Shown here piece after piece: positions 1 to 7,069 of a stretch of DNA of 10,934 bases; the stretch's first letter is position 1; each line of letters opens with the position of its first letter. The notes beneath the pieces are model-generated. The model saw only the letters and a list, made by a program, of their open reading frames with translations. It was not told where the DNA came from and did not search any database. The position numbers and the translations under genes were made by a program. Source of the DNA: JBIIUJ01 sp044340025 (GTDB lineage: Bacteria; Pseudomonadota; Alphaproteobacteria; Caulobacterales; Aquidulcibacteraceae); contig JBIIUJ010000087.1 of the NCBI GenBank assembly GCA_044340025.1, positions 1-10,934 of the forward strand, in the 5' to 3' direction.

Positions 1-761
1 GGCGGCGGGGGGGGCGGCGGAGGCGGAGGGGGCGGCGGCGGGGGCGGCGGCGGGGGCGGGGGCGGCGGGGCCGCCGGAGCCGCAAACGCGTAGCGCAGAC
101 CCAGCATCACAGCGTGGCTGTCGTAATCCGCCTCGTAATTGCGCGCCGCCGTGCCGACGCGGCCGGCGAACGTGAGGTTGGGAATGTTGGTGTAGCGATA
201 GCCGAGGTCGCCGGTCAGGCGCTCGGTCAGCTTGAAGCCGAGGCCGGCCAGCAGGTTCCAGGCGAAGCCCGTATCGCTGTCGTCAAAGATCCCGGCGGTC
301 GCGGCGCTGTTGCAGTCCGGGCTGGGAGCGGCGCCGCCCGAACGCGGAGAGCACGACGCGTAAGCGTCAACCCGGCCGATGCCGACGCCGGCGCCGATAT
401 AGGGGTTCACTCGGCCTTCGCTGTTGAGGTCGTAGAGCGCGTTGATCATCGCGGTCCAGGCGTGGGCCGAGCCGGAAGGCCCGATCCGCCGGGAGGGATC
501 GATGTCGTTGTAGGTGTGGCCCAGCGCGCCTTCGATGCGCACGCCGTTGCCGAAAGCATAGCCAAGGCCCAGACCCTGCGCCCAATCGGCGGAGAGTTTG
601 CCTTCGCCCGTCGGGCCGGCGACCGGAGCAGCGATGTCAAGAGCGCCCGACGGCGCATATCCGACATCGGCGCGGCCGTACCAGCCCTCTTGCGCCGAGG
701 CCATCGCCGGAAGCGCGAGCGCGGCGGCCAGGGCGGTCGCAGCAAGGAATTTGGTCTTCAT
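1..761 (-). CDS. OmpA-type outer-membrane beta-barrel protein, N-terminal part (3' end outside window)
   Basis: Seen: the first 253 codons of a protein whose C-terminal part lies beyond position 1. Residues 1-23 form a Sec signal peptide (K2, K4, then an Ala/Leu-rich core) with cleavage predicted at ASA-QE. Residues 24-228 show short alternating amphipathic strands rich in Gly and aromatics (GLGLGYAFGNG, NPYIGAGVGIGR, AVMLGLRYAF), as in an eight-stranded barrel of the OmpA/porin-like type. C137 and C150 bracket a presumed surface loop and could form a disulphide. From residue 232 to the edge (253) every residue is proline. In known Caulobacter-type relatives such a Pro linker joins the barrel to an OmpA C-terminal peptidoglycan-binding domain; here that domain is an inference. 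The start is supported by GAGGGG 7 nt upstream (769-774) and a promoter at 857-886. Confidence is high for an outer-membrane barrel, moderate for a complete OmpA fold. Confidence 0.82.
   Translation of the reverse strand, partial: MKTKFLAATALAAALALPAMASAQEGWYGRADVGYAPSGALDIAAPVAGPTGEGKLSADWAQGLGLGYAFGNGVRIEGALGHTYNDIDPSRRIGPSGSAHAWTAMINALYDLNSEGRVNPYIGAGVGIGRVDAYASCSPRSGGAAPSPDCNSAATAGIFDDSDTGFAWNLLAGLGFKLTERLTGDLGYRYTNIPNLTFAGRVGTAARNYEADYDSHAVMLGLRYAFAAPAAPPPPPPPPPPPPPPPPPPPPPP
3..68 (-). repeat. Polyproline-coding low-complexity tract (at least 22 Pro codons)
   Basis: All 22 codons from 68 down to 3 are CCG, CCC or CCT. The plus strand is therefore an almost pure G run broken by single C or A bases. 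The tract continues past the window edge, so its full length is unknown. The mixed codons make it an imperfect trinucleotide repeat. Confidence 0.95.
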
Positions 762-856
762 TCGTTATCCCCTCGTCAGATTTCAGCCAGAGGCGAGGCA
801 CGCCATGGCCTGACCGAGCACGTACGTCGCCGCGAAAGGTTCCGCGCCGTGTTTTC

Positions 857-886
857 CTTATAAGCGTGATCGCGGCTCGCCTACAA
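857..886 (-). promoter_or_regulatory. Putative promoter of the OmpA-type gene
   Basis: On the minus strand, TTGTAG (886-881) and TATAAG (862-857, within GCTTATAAGG) are separated by 18 nt. This resembles a housekeeping sigma-70/sigma-73 promoter. It would give a leader of about 90 nt before the start at 761. It is a pattern match only, but it is the best match in the gap between 762 and 946. Confidence 0.45.
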
Positions 887-946
887 CCGGTCGCACCAAA
901 CATGACCGGCTGAATGTCGCGCAAAACACACATGCCCCGGAAAGGT

Positions 947-1852
947 TCAGCGCTGATGCAGCAGGGGCAAACCTGGCCGCGGCCAGCGCACGCGCGCCAC
1001 CCGGCCTGTCGCCGACAGCGTGACATAGGCATCGCACATGTCCGGGCCGCCAAAGGCGATGTTGGTGGTCAGGGGATCGGGAAAGGGCATGAGCGCATGG
1101 GCGCCGTCGGGCTGGAAGACGGTGACGCCCGGGTTGATCAGGGTGGCCACGCAGACAGCGCCGCCGGCCTCCACCGCCAGACTGTCCAGGAGCGTCCAGC
1201 CTGGCAGGGTTGCAACCACCCGCCCGACCTTGAACGGGCTCGCCGGGATCGCCGCCCCCGGACCGGCCAGATCGAACGCCCACAGCCGGCCGGTCATGGT
1301 GTCGGCCATCCAGAGGGTCTTTTCGTCCGGGGAAAGGCCGACCCCGTTGGGCGACACCTCGCCGAACATGACCTCCACGATCGAGGAGCCGTCAGGGCGC
1401 GCGTAATAGAGCCCGCCCAGATCGCGATGGCGCGGATAGGACTTGCCGTGGTCGGTGAAATAAAATCCGCCGCCGGCGTCGAAAACCAGGTCGTTCGGGC
1501 CTTTCAGCGGGCGATCGCCGCAGGCCTCGTAGAGGCGCTCCACCGCGCCGGTGGCAAGGTTCACGCGCTCGATCCGGCCGCCGGAATAGTCATGCGGGGC
1601 ATGGCCGGGCAACAGCAGACCATCGGCCCTGGTCCATTCAAAGCCGCCATTGTTGCAGACATAGAGCGCGCCATCGGGGCCGAGCGCTGCGCCGTTCGGG
1701 CCGCCGCCAGGCGTGGCCACCACTTCGCTGCGTCCGTTCCAGAGGCGCGTGACGGTCCCGCGCGCAATCTCCACGATGATCAGCGAGCCATCCGGCATGA
1801 CCACCGGGCCTTCGGGGAATTGCAGGCCTTCGGCGATGATCTCGATGTCCAT
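947..1852 (-). CDS. SMP-30/gluconolactonase family lactonase
   Basis: A 301-residue protein of the SMP-30/gluconolaconase/LRE-like family, six-bladed propellers that hydrolyse sugar or other lactones using one divalent metal ion. Seen: QFPEGP near the N-terminus (E14), GPND (N120), SPNG (N169) and LLDSLAVE (D223). E14, N169 and D223 match the three metal ligands of the family and N120 matches the substrate-contacting Asn, so the active site looks intact. Repeated blade motifs (PDGSLIIVEIARG, PDGALYVCNNGG, PDEKTLWMADTMTG) recur along the chain. No signal peptide is visible, so the protein is probably cytoplasmic. The ATG has a strong Shine-Dalgarno GGAGGA (1866-1861) 8 nt upstream. It lies 39 bp behind the dihydrofolate reductase gene on the same strand and may be cotranscribed. 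The true substrate cannot be read from sequence; gluconolactone is only the family's best-known one. Confidence 0.9.
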   Translation of the reverse strand: MDIEIIAEGLQFPEGPVVMPDGSLIIVEIARGTVTRLWNGRSEVVATPGGGPNGAALGPDGALYVCNNGGFEWTRADGLLLPGHAPHDYSGGRIERVNLATGAVERLYEACGDRPLKGPNDLVFDAGGGFYFTDHGKSYPRHRDLGGLYYARPDGSSIVEVMFGEVSPNGVGLSPDEKTLWMADTMTGRLWAFDLAGPGAAIPASPFKVGRVVATLPGWTLLDSLAVEAGGAVCVATLINPGVTVFQPDGAHALMPFPDPLTTNIAFGGPDMCDAYVTLSATGRVARVRWPRPGLPLLHQR

Positions 1853-1891
1853 GGCTGCCTTCCTCCCCGCCCGTTCCGATAGCGCTGCAGC

Positions 1892-2416
1892 CTAAGCGGC
1901 GGGGCGAAGACGGTCGAACGTGCGCACGGTGAAGGCGTGGTCGTCCTTGGGACCCGGCGCAAACGATTGCCGGCCGACTTCTACAAAGTCGCGCTCCTCG
2001 AAGGCGGGAAACCAGGCGTCGCCGGCGGGAGCGGCATCCACCTCGGTCAGGATCAGCCGGTCGGCGCGCGCGATGGTTTCGCCATACAGCTGCCCGCCGC
2101 CGATCACGCAAACGTGACCCTCCGCTTTCAACGCCATCGCACGGCCGGCCGCCAACGCAGCCTCCAGATCGCTGAAACGCCAGATCCCTTCGGCCGGCGC
2201 GTCGTCGTGGGCGCGAGAGACCACCAGATTGGGCCGCCCCGGCAGCGCCTTTCCCAGCGAGTCCCACGTCTTGCGCCCCATCACGACGGGATTGCCAAGG
2301 GTCGCGGCGCGAAACTGGCGCAAATCGCTGCCGAGACGCCAGGGCAAGGCGCCGGCCGCGCCGATCACGCCGTTGCGTCCGCGCGCGGCGATCAGGATCA
2401 AAAGAGGGCTGTTCAT
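1892..2416 (-). CDS. folA: Dihydrofolate reductase
   Basis: A 174-residue type I dihydrofolate reductase, which reduces dihydrofolate to tetrahydrofolate with NADPH and supplies one-carbon units for thymidylate, purine and methionine synthesis. Seen: the N-terminal strand LLILIAARGRNGVIG, the substrate-site segment ALPWRLGSDLRQF with the catalytic acid D31, the NADPH-binding segment VVMGRKTWDSLG followed by LPGRPNLVVSR, and the glycine pair in VIGGGQLYGE. All key positions are conserved and the length is near the usual 160-170 residues. The start at 2416 places the first strand where the family has it. An in-frame ATG at 2452 would add twelve polar residues with no obvious ribosome site, so I reject it, but the ribosome site for 2416 is also weak (AGGATC about 12 nt away). 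thyA, a common partner, is not in the window; the gene is followed by the lactonase gene. Confidence 0.93.
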   Translation of the reverse strand: MNSPLLILIAARGRNGVIGAAGALPWRLGSDLRQFRAATLGNPVVMGRKTWDSLGKALPGRPNLVVSRAHDDAPAEGIWRFSDLEAALAAGRAMALKAEGHVCVIGGGQLYGETIARADRLILTEVDAAPAGDAWFPAFEERDFVEVGRQSFAPGPKDDHAFTVRTFDRLRPAA

Positions 2417-2553
2417 GAAAATGACTTGATCCTGCGGCTTTTTGTGATTCACGTTCGATCGACGTCGGCTGACCGCATTTGCCTGATTGAAGCAAGACAG
2501 GCTTCCAGGGCAGGCGCCAGCGGACGATGCTCTCTAGAACGGGGCGCGCGTGC

Positions 2554-2557
2554 GGAG
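2554..2557 (+). promoter_or_regulatory. Ribosome binding site deciding the DUF1800 start
   Basis: GGAG lies 10 nt before the ATG at 2568. This favours ATG 2568 over the in-frame GTG at 2550. A second ATG follows directly at 2571. The 2417-2567 gap between the divergent genes must hold promoters for both directions, but I find no convincing -35/-10 pair in it. Confidence 0.5.
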
Positions 2558-2567
2558 TGGATTGCGC

Positions 2568-4316
2568 ATGATGGGGCTGGGGAAGTTTGCGCCGGCGCAG
2601 AGCGCGCGCTGGCGACTGGGGGTCGCTGGCGTGGTCGCGGCGGCCACCCTTGCGGCGTGCGGGGGCGGCGGCGGCGGCGGCGGCGGCTCTGGCGGCGCCA
2701 CGGTGCAGGCGGCAGGCCCGCCCGCAATTCTTGTCAGCGAAGCAGAGGCCACCCGCCTGGCCGATCAGGCCAGCTTCGGCCCGACGCCCGCCCTGATCGA
2801 GGAGATCCGCCGCCGCGGCGTGGCGGGATGGATCACCGACCAGATGGCCCTGCGGGGCTCAGGCTATCGCGACATCATCGAGGCCCGGCGGGGGCCGGAC
2901 ATGCCCGAGTGCGCCGGCCTGTCGTTTGTCGGAAACGCCCTGGGGCTTTGTCGGGCAAATTATAACGCCGTTCTGCCTGTGGCGTCGCGCTTCTATCGCA
3001 ACGCCGCGGTCGAGCCCGATCAGCTGCGCCAGCGCGTGGCGCTCGCTCTCTCGCAAATCCTTGTCGTGTCCGAAGTGGAGGTTGATTCCACAGCCGGCCT
3101 TGCGGCTTATCAGCAGATCCTGCTCGACAATGCGTTCGGCAATTATCGCGATATCCTCACCCAGATCACGCTCAACCCCTACATGGGCCAGTATCTGGAC
3201 ATGTGGGGCAGCAGCCGCGCCGGCCCCAACACCAATTATGCGCGCGAGCTGCTCCAGCTGTTCTCGGTCTATGTGGTGGAGCTCAATATCGACGGCACGC
3301 GGCGGCTCGATGCGGCGGGCAATCCGATCCCGACCTATAGCGAGGCCGACGTCGCGGCGATCTCGCGGGCGCTGACGGGCTGGACGGGGGCCCAGAACGC
3401 GGGCGCCACAACGGCCAGCTTGATCCGGTTCGACTATGCCACGTCGATGATCCCGGGCGCGGCGACCACCTACGACAGTGCGGAAAAGCGGTTCCTCGGC
3501 CGGGTCGTGCCCGCAGGCGCCACCCCGCGCGAGAGCGTCGATGCTGTGATTGATGCGGTGTTCAATCACCCCAACGTCGGCCCCTATATCGGCAAGCAGC
3601 TGATCCAGCAGCTGGTCACGTCCAACCCGTCGCCCGCCTATGTCACGCGGGTGGCCCAGACCTTCAACAACAATGGCGCAGGCGTGCGCGGCGATCTTTC
3701 GGCGGTCGTGCGCGCGATCATGACCGATCCGGAAGCGCGCGGGGATCCGTCGGGCTCGCGCACCACAGGCAAGCTGAAGGAACCCATCCTGCAACTGACG
3801 GCGGCGATGCGGATGATCCCCGTGGCCAGCACCGACGGCTATGCCGCCTATGTGCGGGGCACCACGGTGGGCCAGCCGGTCTTTGAAAGCCCGTCGGTGT
3901 TCAATTTCTATCCGCCCGATCATGGACTGTCGTTCACGCCCGACCTCCTCAGCCCGCCGAGCAAGCTGCTGAACGACTTCACCGCGCATCAGCGCCACAA
4001 TGTGCTCTACGATTGGACGATCCTCGGCGACCAGACCCGCGCCGAATACAATCCCAACACGGCCGCGCTGCTGGGGGCCACGGGCACGACGGTGGACTGG
4101 TCTGGGTGGGAAGCCCTCGCAGGCGACCCGGACCGGATCATCGACCGGATCGATCTGCTGGCGTTCAACCGCGCCATGACAGGCCCGCAGCGCGACGCGA
4201 TGCGCACCGCCATCGCCGCCGTCACGAACGCTGACCCGACGATCCAGGCGCGCCGGCGCGCCCAGACCGCGCTCTATATCGCCACCACGTCGCCGCATTT
4301 CCTCGTCGATCGCTGA
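2568..4316 (+). CDS. DUF1800 family lipoprotein
   Basis: A 582-residue DUF1800 protein; the biochemical function of the family is unknown. Seen: a basic N-terminus, a hydrophobic stretch (19-30) and the lipobox LAAC with C31, which predicts a lipid-anchored envelope protein. C31 is followed by nine glycines (2661-2687, largely repeated GGC codons) and a low-complexity linker to about residue 52. DUF1800 signatures then appear in order: RLADQASFGPTP (63-74), LRQRVALALSQI (153-164), NYARELLQLFSVY (223-235), SRALTGWTG (266-274), HPNVGPYIGKQLIQQLV (334-350), GKLKEPILQLTAAMRMI (401-417), FESPSVFNFYPPDH (439-452) and a C-terminal TSPHFLVDR. The length is typical. It is followed after 11 nt by a DUF1501 gene, a well-known genomic partnership. 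No membrane segment follows the signal. A GTG at 2550 is an alternative start. Confidence 0.92.
   Translation: MMGLGKFAPAQSARWRLGVAGVVAAATLAACGGGGGGGGGSGGATVQAAGPPAILVSEAEATRLADQASFGPTPALIEEIRRRGVAGWITDQMALRGSGYRDIIEARRGPDMPECAGLSFVGNALGLCRANYNAVLPVASRFYRNAAVEPDQLRQRVALALSQILVVSEVEVDSTAGLAAYQQILLDNAFGNYRDILTQITLNPYMGQYLDMWGSSRAGPNTNYARELLQLFSVYVVELNIDGTRRLDAAGNPIPTYSEADVAAISRALTGWTGAQNAGATTASLIRFDYATSMIPGAATTYDSAEKRFLGRVVPAGATPRESVDAVIDAVFNHPNVGPYIGKQLIQQLVTSNPSPAYVTRVAQTFNNNGAGVRGDLSAVVRAIMTDPEARGDPSGSRTTGKLKEPILQLTAAMRMIPVASTDGYAAYVRGTTVGQPVFESPSVFNFYPPDHGLSFTPDLLSPPSKLLNDFTAHQRHNVLYDWTILGDQTRAEYNPNTAALLGATGTTVDWSGWEALAGDPDRIIDRIDLLAFNRAMTGPQRDAMRTAIAAVTNADPTIQARRRAQTALYIATTSPHFLVDR
2661..2687 (+). 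repeat. (GGC)n trinucleotide run coding for polyglycine
   Basis: One GGG codon and eight consecutive GGC codons directly follow the lipobox cysteine codon of the DUF1800 gene. The product is a Gly9 spacer just after the lipid anchor. A perfect 8-unit triplet repeat could change length by slippage without breaking the frame. Confidence 0.9.
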
Positions 4317-4327
4317 GAGACCGCCTG

Positions 4328-5716
4328 ATGCCTCTGTCCAGACGCGACGCACTCCGCCTCACCGCCAGCGCCGGCGCGGCCGCAGCCTTCGGCCATTTCG
4401 CCACCACCCATGCCGTCGCGCAGGCGACGTCGGGCTATCGGGCGCTGGTGTGCCTGTTCCTGTATGGCGGGGTCGACAGCTTCAACATGTTCGTGCCGAC
4501 GGGCGCAAACCACGCCGGCTATGCGCAGCTGCGCGGGGCCTCGATCGCCCTGCCGCAAGCTGGTCTGGCGCCGATGACGGGCGCAGCTTACGGCATGCAC
4601 CCCGCCATGGCCCCCTTGAGCGAGATCTGGGCGGAGGGCGCAATGTCGGTGGCGCTGGGCGTGGGCCCGCTCATCGAGCCGATGGACCGCGCACGCTTTC
4701 TGGCCCGGCCGGATCTGCGCCCGCCGTCGCTGCTCTCGCATTCTCACCAGCAATTGTTGTGGGAAGGCGATCCCGTGCGCGGCAACTTCAACGATGGGTT
4801 CCTCGGCCGGATCTATGATCGCGATGCGGCCGCCGCCTCCCCGTCGCTGTTTTCGCTGTCGGGAACGCGCGTGGCCGTCACAGGCCGCCAGCGCTCAGCC
4901 CTCGTGCTGCCCGCAACCGGAGGCCTCAGCCGCACCGGCTTTCAGGCCAACCCCACCGCAGCAGACGTGCGCGCGCGCCAGGATGCGATTGCGGTGTTTG
5001 CCGACGCGTCGAGCGCTAGTTCTGCGGTTCTGGCGCGCACTGGAGCCGATCTGAGCGCCGCGTTCCGCAATGGCGCCGCCGCCAACACGATCATCGGCGC
5101 AGCGAGCGCGCCTGTGGATCAGTTCTTCCGCGATCCGGCGTCGGGCGCCTCGCTGGAGACAAACACAGCGCGTCAGCTGCGGCGCGTGGCGCGGCTGATC
5201 GCATCGGCCGGATCGCTGGGTCACCAGCGGCAGATCTTTTTCACCGCCCAGGGCGGCTACGACACCCATGGCAATCAGGTTGCGGCAAACGATCCGGCCG
5301 GCGGCAGCCACCGCGTCCTCCTGACCGAGATGGCGATGGCGGTGCGCAGCTTCCATCGCGCCATGCAGTCGCTGGGGCTTGGCCGCCAAGTGGCGCTGGC
5401 CGTGGTCTCGGACTTCGGCCGCACCTATCCCGGCAACGCGTCGCTTGGCACCGACCACGCCTGGAGCGGCAATTACTTCGTGGTGAGCGAGGCGCTGCGC
5501 CCCCGCCAGATTCACGGCCGTTATCCCTCGCTCACCTTCGGCGGGCCTGATGACAGCGGTACGCGTGGAAACTGGATCCCCGGGGTGTCGGTCGAGGAAT
5601 ATCTGGGGTCGCTCGCCCAATGGTATGGGGTGTCGAGCGCCGACATGGGCTATGTCTTCCCCAATTGGTCGACGTGGAACGGCGGCGGGCGCGGGCCGCT
5701 GCCCCTGTTCGCCTGA
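4328..5716 (+). CDS. DUF1501 family protein with twin-arginine signal
   Basis: A 462-residue DUF1501 protein. The family is related to the alkaline phosphatase/sulfatase fold but has no assigned reaction. Seen: a Tat-type signal, SRRDALRL at residues 4-11 with R5-R6, then an Ala-rich core and a likely cleavage at AVA-QA near residue 31. This predicts export to the periplasm as a folded protein. Family signatures are LFLYGGVDSFNMFVP (44-57, with D50), QGGYDTHGNQ (308-317, D312 and H314), VVSDFGRTYPGN (359-370, D362) and LGTDHAWSG (373-381, D376 and H377). These Asp/His positions are of the kind that bind metal in the superfamily, which is inference here. The start has GAGAGA 7 nt upstream and lies 11 nt after the DUF1800 stop, so the two genes form one transcription unit. 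The last codons lie in an 18-bp tandem repeat. Confidence 0.92.
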   Translation: MPLSRRDALRLTASAGAAAAFGHFATTHAVAQATSGYRALVCLFLYGGVDSFNMFVPTGANHAGYAQLRGASIALPQAGLAPMTGAAYGMHPAMAPLSEIWAEGAMSVALGVGPLIEPMDRARFLARPDLRPPSLLSHSHQQLLWEGDPVRGNFNDGFLGRIYDRDAAAASPSLFSLSGTRVAVTGRQRSALVLPATGGLSRTGFQANPTAADVRARQDAIAVFADASSASSAVLARTGADLSAAFRNGAAANTIIGAASAPVDQFFRDPASGASLETNTARQLRRVARLIASAGSLGHQRQIFFTAQGGYDTHGNQVAANDPAGGSHRVLLTEMAMAVRSFHRAMQSLGLGRQVALAVVSDFGRTYPGNASLGTDHAWSGNYFVVSEALRPRQIHGRYPSLTFGGPDDSGTRGNWIPGVSVEEYLGSLAQWYGVSSADMGYVFPNWSTWNGGGRGPLPLFA

Positions 5717-5756
5717 CGCCCCAAATTCGCCTGCCCCCCCAAATGCGCCTGAGGGG
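5708..5756. repeat. 18-bp tandem repeat at the DUF1501 stop and convergent junction
   Basis: TTCGCCTGACGCCCCAAA (5708-5725) is followed directly by TTCGCCTGCCCCCCCAAA (5726-5743) and a partial third copy TGCGCCTGAGGGG (5744-5756). The DUF1501 stop codon is in copy 1. The C-run of copy 2 can pair with GGGG at 5753-5756, giving a weak hairpin between the convergent DUF1501 and sbtB-like genes. There is no T-run, so a terminator role is uncertain. Confidence 0.75.
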
Positions 5757-6065
5757 TCAGAACCGCTCCGAGCGCATCACCTGCACCTGGGAGCGATAGA
5801 CTGCGCCGGGATAGCGGGCGAACACCTCGGCCAGCCTGTCCATCACCGTATCGGCCACCGCCTCGGCGCAGACGCAGACCAGAAGGCGGCGCTCGAACGC
5901 GTCTGTCACGCCGATCTCGGCCCAGTCGCCGCTGGCGTCGGTGCCGGCCACGACGGGCAGGATGGTGATGTTGCGCACCCCCTGCCCGGTCAACAGATCG
6001 CTGATCCGGCGCACGATCGGCGCTTCCACGAGGATTTCGAGCTTGGCGCGGGCGTGGGTCTGCAT
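5757..6065 (-). CDS. sbtB: PII-like protein of the SbtB type
   Basis: A 102-residue small protein with the ferredoxin-like PII layout: strand AKLEILVEAP (7-16), helix IVRRISDLLTGQGV (17-30), strand ITILPVV (33-39), a T-loop-like segment GTDASGDW (41-48), strand LLVCVCA (61-67), helix ADTVMDRLAEVFARYPGA (71-88) and a last strand ending VQVMRSERF. The ending resembles that of proteobacterial PII-like proteins encoded beside SbtA permeases. In cyanobacteria SbtB binds adenine nucleotides, including cAMP, and controls the bicarbonate transporter SbtA; the same role here is inferred from adjacency. The C-terminal CxxxxC element of some cyanobacterial SbtB proteins is absent. The ATG at 6065 lies 5 bp after the permease stop, so the pair is cotranscribed and probably translationally coupled. 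Some upstream residues are open in this frame, but they lie inside the permease gene and are not part of this protein. Confidence 0.82.
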   Translation of the reverse strand: MQTHARAKLEILVEAPIVRRISDLLTGQGVRNITILPVVAGTDASGDWAEIGVTDAFERRLLVCVCAEAVADTVMDRLAEVFARYPGAVYRSQVQVMRSERF

Positions 6066-6070
6066 GGCTC

Positions 6071-7051
6071 TCACCCCAGAAGCGCTTGGGCGGCGGCCGC
6101 GTAAAGCGGAACCCCGACCGCGAGATTGAACGGAAACGTCACGCCAAGCGACAGGGGCAGATAGACCCCGGCGTCGGCCTCCGGCAAGGCGATCCGCATC
6201 GCCGCCGGCGCGGCGATATAGGAGGCCGAGGCCGCCAGCGTCATCAGGATCGCCCCGTCCGCCGGGCTCATGCCCGTGGCCATGGCGAGCCCGAGGCCCA
6301 GCGCCGCCCCGATCGGCGGCATCACAAGGCCAAAGCCCACCAGCGCCGGGGTCAAGGCGCGGCCCGCCTGCAGCCGGCGCGCAGCCAGAAGGCCGAGATC
6401 GAGCAGGAACAGGCACAGCACGCCCTGAAACAGGCCGTTCACGAACAGATCCACCCGCTGCACGCCCGCCGGATCAGCCACAATTCCGATCAGGAAGGCG
6501 CCCAGCAACACCACGACCGAGCCGTTGAGGAACACCTCCCGGAACAATTCGCCCGGAACGGCGGCTTCGCCGGAACCCTTCGGGCGCGCCCCGGCAAGCG
6601 CGAGGCCCAGCAGGATGGCGGGCGTCTCCATCAGCGCCGCCACCGCTGTCATGTAACCGGAAGGCTTGAGCCCGATCGCGCCCAGCGCTGTGGTGGCGGC
6701 CACGAACGTGACGATGGAGATGGAGCCATAGTGGGCCGCCACCGCCGCCCGCGTGGCGCGATCCACCCGCGACATCACGCCCAGCAACTGAAACGCGATC
6801 AGCGGCATGACAACCGCCAGGATCATGCCGGCGAGCGCGCCAAGCCCGAAATCGAGCGTCAGGCCGCCGGCGCGGGCGGCCACCCCGCCCTTCAATCCGA
6901 TCGCCATCAGGAGATAGAGCGACAGCCCCTTGGCGATCTGCTCGGGGATCACAAGGTCGGATCGTGCGAGCGCCGCAGCAAAGCCCAGCGCGAAGAACAG
7001 AACCGGCGGGCTGGTGAGGTTGGCGAGCGCCAGGGCGAGAATGTCGGCCAT
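6071..7051 (-). CDS. sbtA: SbtA-family sodium-dependent bicarbonate permease
   Basis: A 326-residue integral inner-membrane protein with about ten hydrophobic segments (roughly 16-29, 36-57, 68-91, 104-128, 134-153, 175-192, 200-224, 233-258, 264-288, 296-322) in two similar halves. Recognisable family segments are LVIPEQIAKGLSLYLLMAIG followed by LKGG, HYGSISIVTFVAA (107-119), ALMETPAIL (139-147) and LAASASYIAAPAAMRIALPE (272-291). These fit the Sbt_1 family, whose cyanobacterial members import bicarbonate with sodium. The loop between the halves is short compared with cyanobacterial SbtA. The gene overlaps nothing: it begins 18 nt after the PspB-like gene and is followed after 5 bp by the PII-like gene, as expected for an SbtA/SbtB pair. 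GTG at 7054 directly precedes ATG 7051 and could be the start; no clear Shine-Dalgarno is present, suggesting coupling to the upstream gene. Bicarbonate as substrate is inferred from the family. Confidence 0.85.
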   Translation of the reverse strand: MADILALALANLTSPPVLFFALGFAAALARSDLVIPEQIAKGLSLYLLMAIGLKGGVAARAGGLTLDFGLGALAGMILAVVMPLIAFQLLGVMSRVDRATRAAVAAHYGSISIVTFVAATTALGAIGLKPSGYMTAVAALMETPAILLGLALAGARPKGSGEAAVPGELFREVFLNGSVVVLLGAFLIGIVADPAGVQRVDLFVNGLFQGVLCLFLLDLGLLAARRLQAGRALTPALVGFGLVMPPIGAALGLGLAMATGMSPADGAILMTLAASASYIAAPAAMRIALPEADAGVYLPLSLGVTFPFNLAVGVPLYAAAAQALLG

Positions 7052-7069
7052 CACGTCGCCGTGAGGGGT

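Noticed and set aside
914..1882. Long open frame on the plus strand (322 codons)
   Set aside because: It is antisense to the lactonase gene and part of folA. Its translation is Arg/His/Ala-rich with no recognisable domain, as expected from the reverse frames of a GC-rich gene.
2481..2502. Small inverted repeat GCCTG/CAGGC between folA and the DUF1800 gene, as a possible operator
   Set aside because: A 5-bp arm with a 12-nt gap is expected by chance, and no promoter elements are placed around it.
2859..4352. Long open frame on the minus strand (497 codons)
   Set aside because: It lies opposite the DUF1800 gene, whose family signatures are clear. The reverse product is Arg-rich and low in structure.
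6066..6416. N-terminal extension of the PII-like gene back to 6416
   Set aside because: The added residues lie entirely within the sbtA coding region in another frame. The domain starts at the ATG at 6065.
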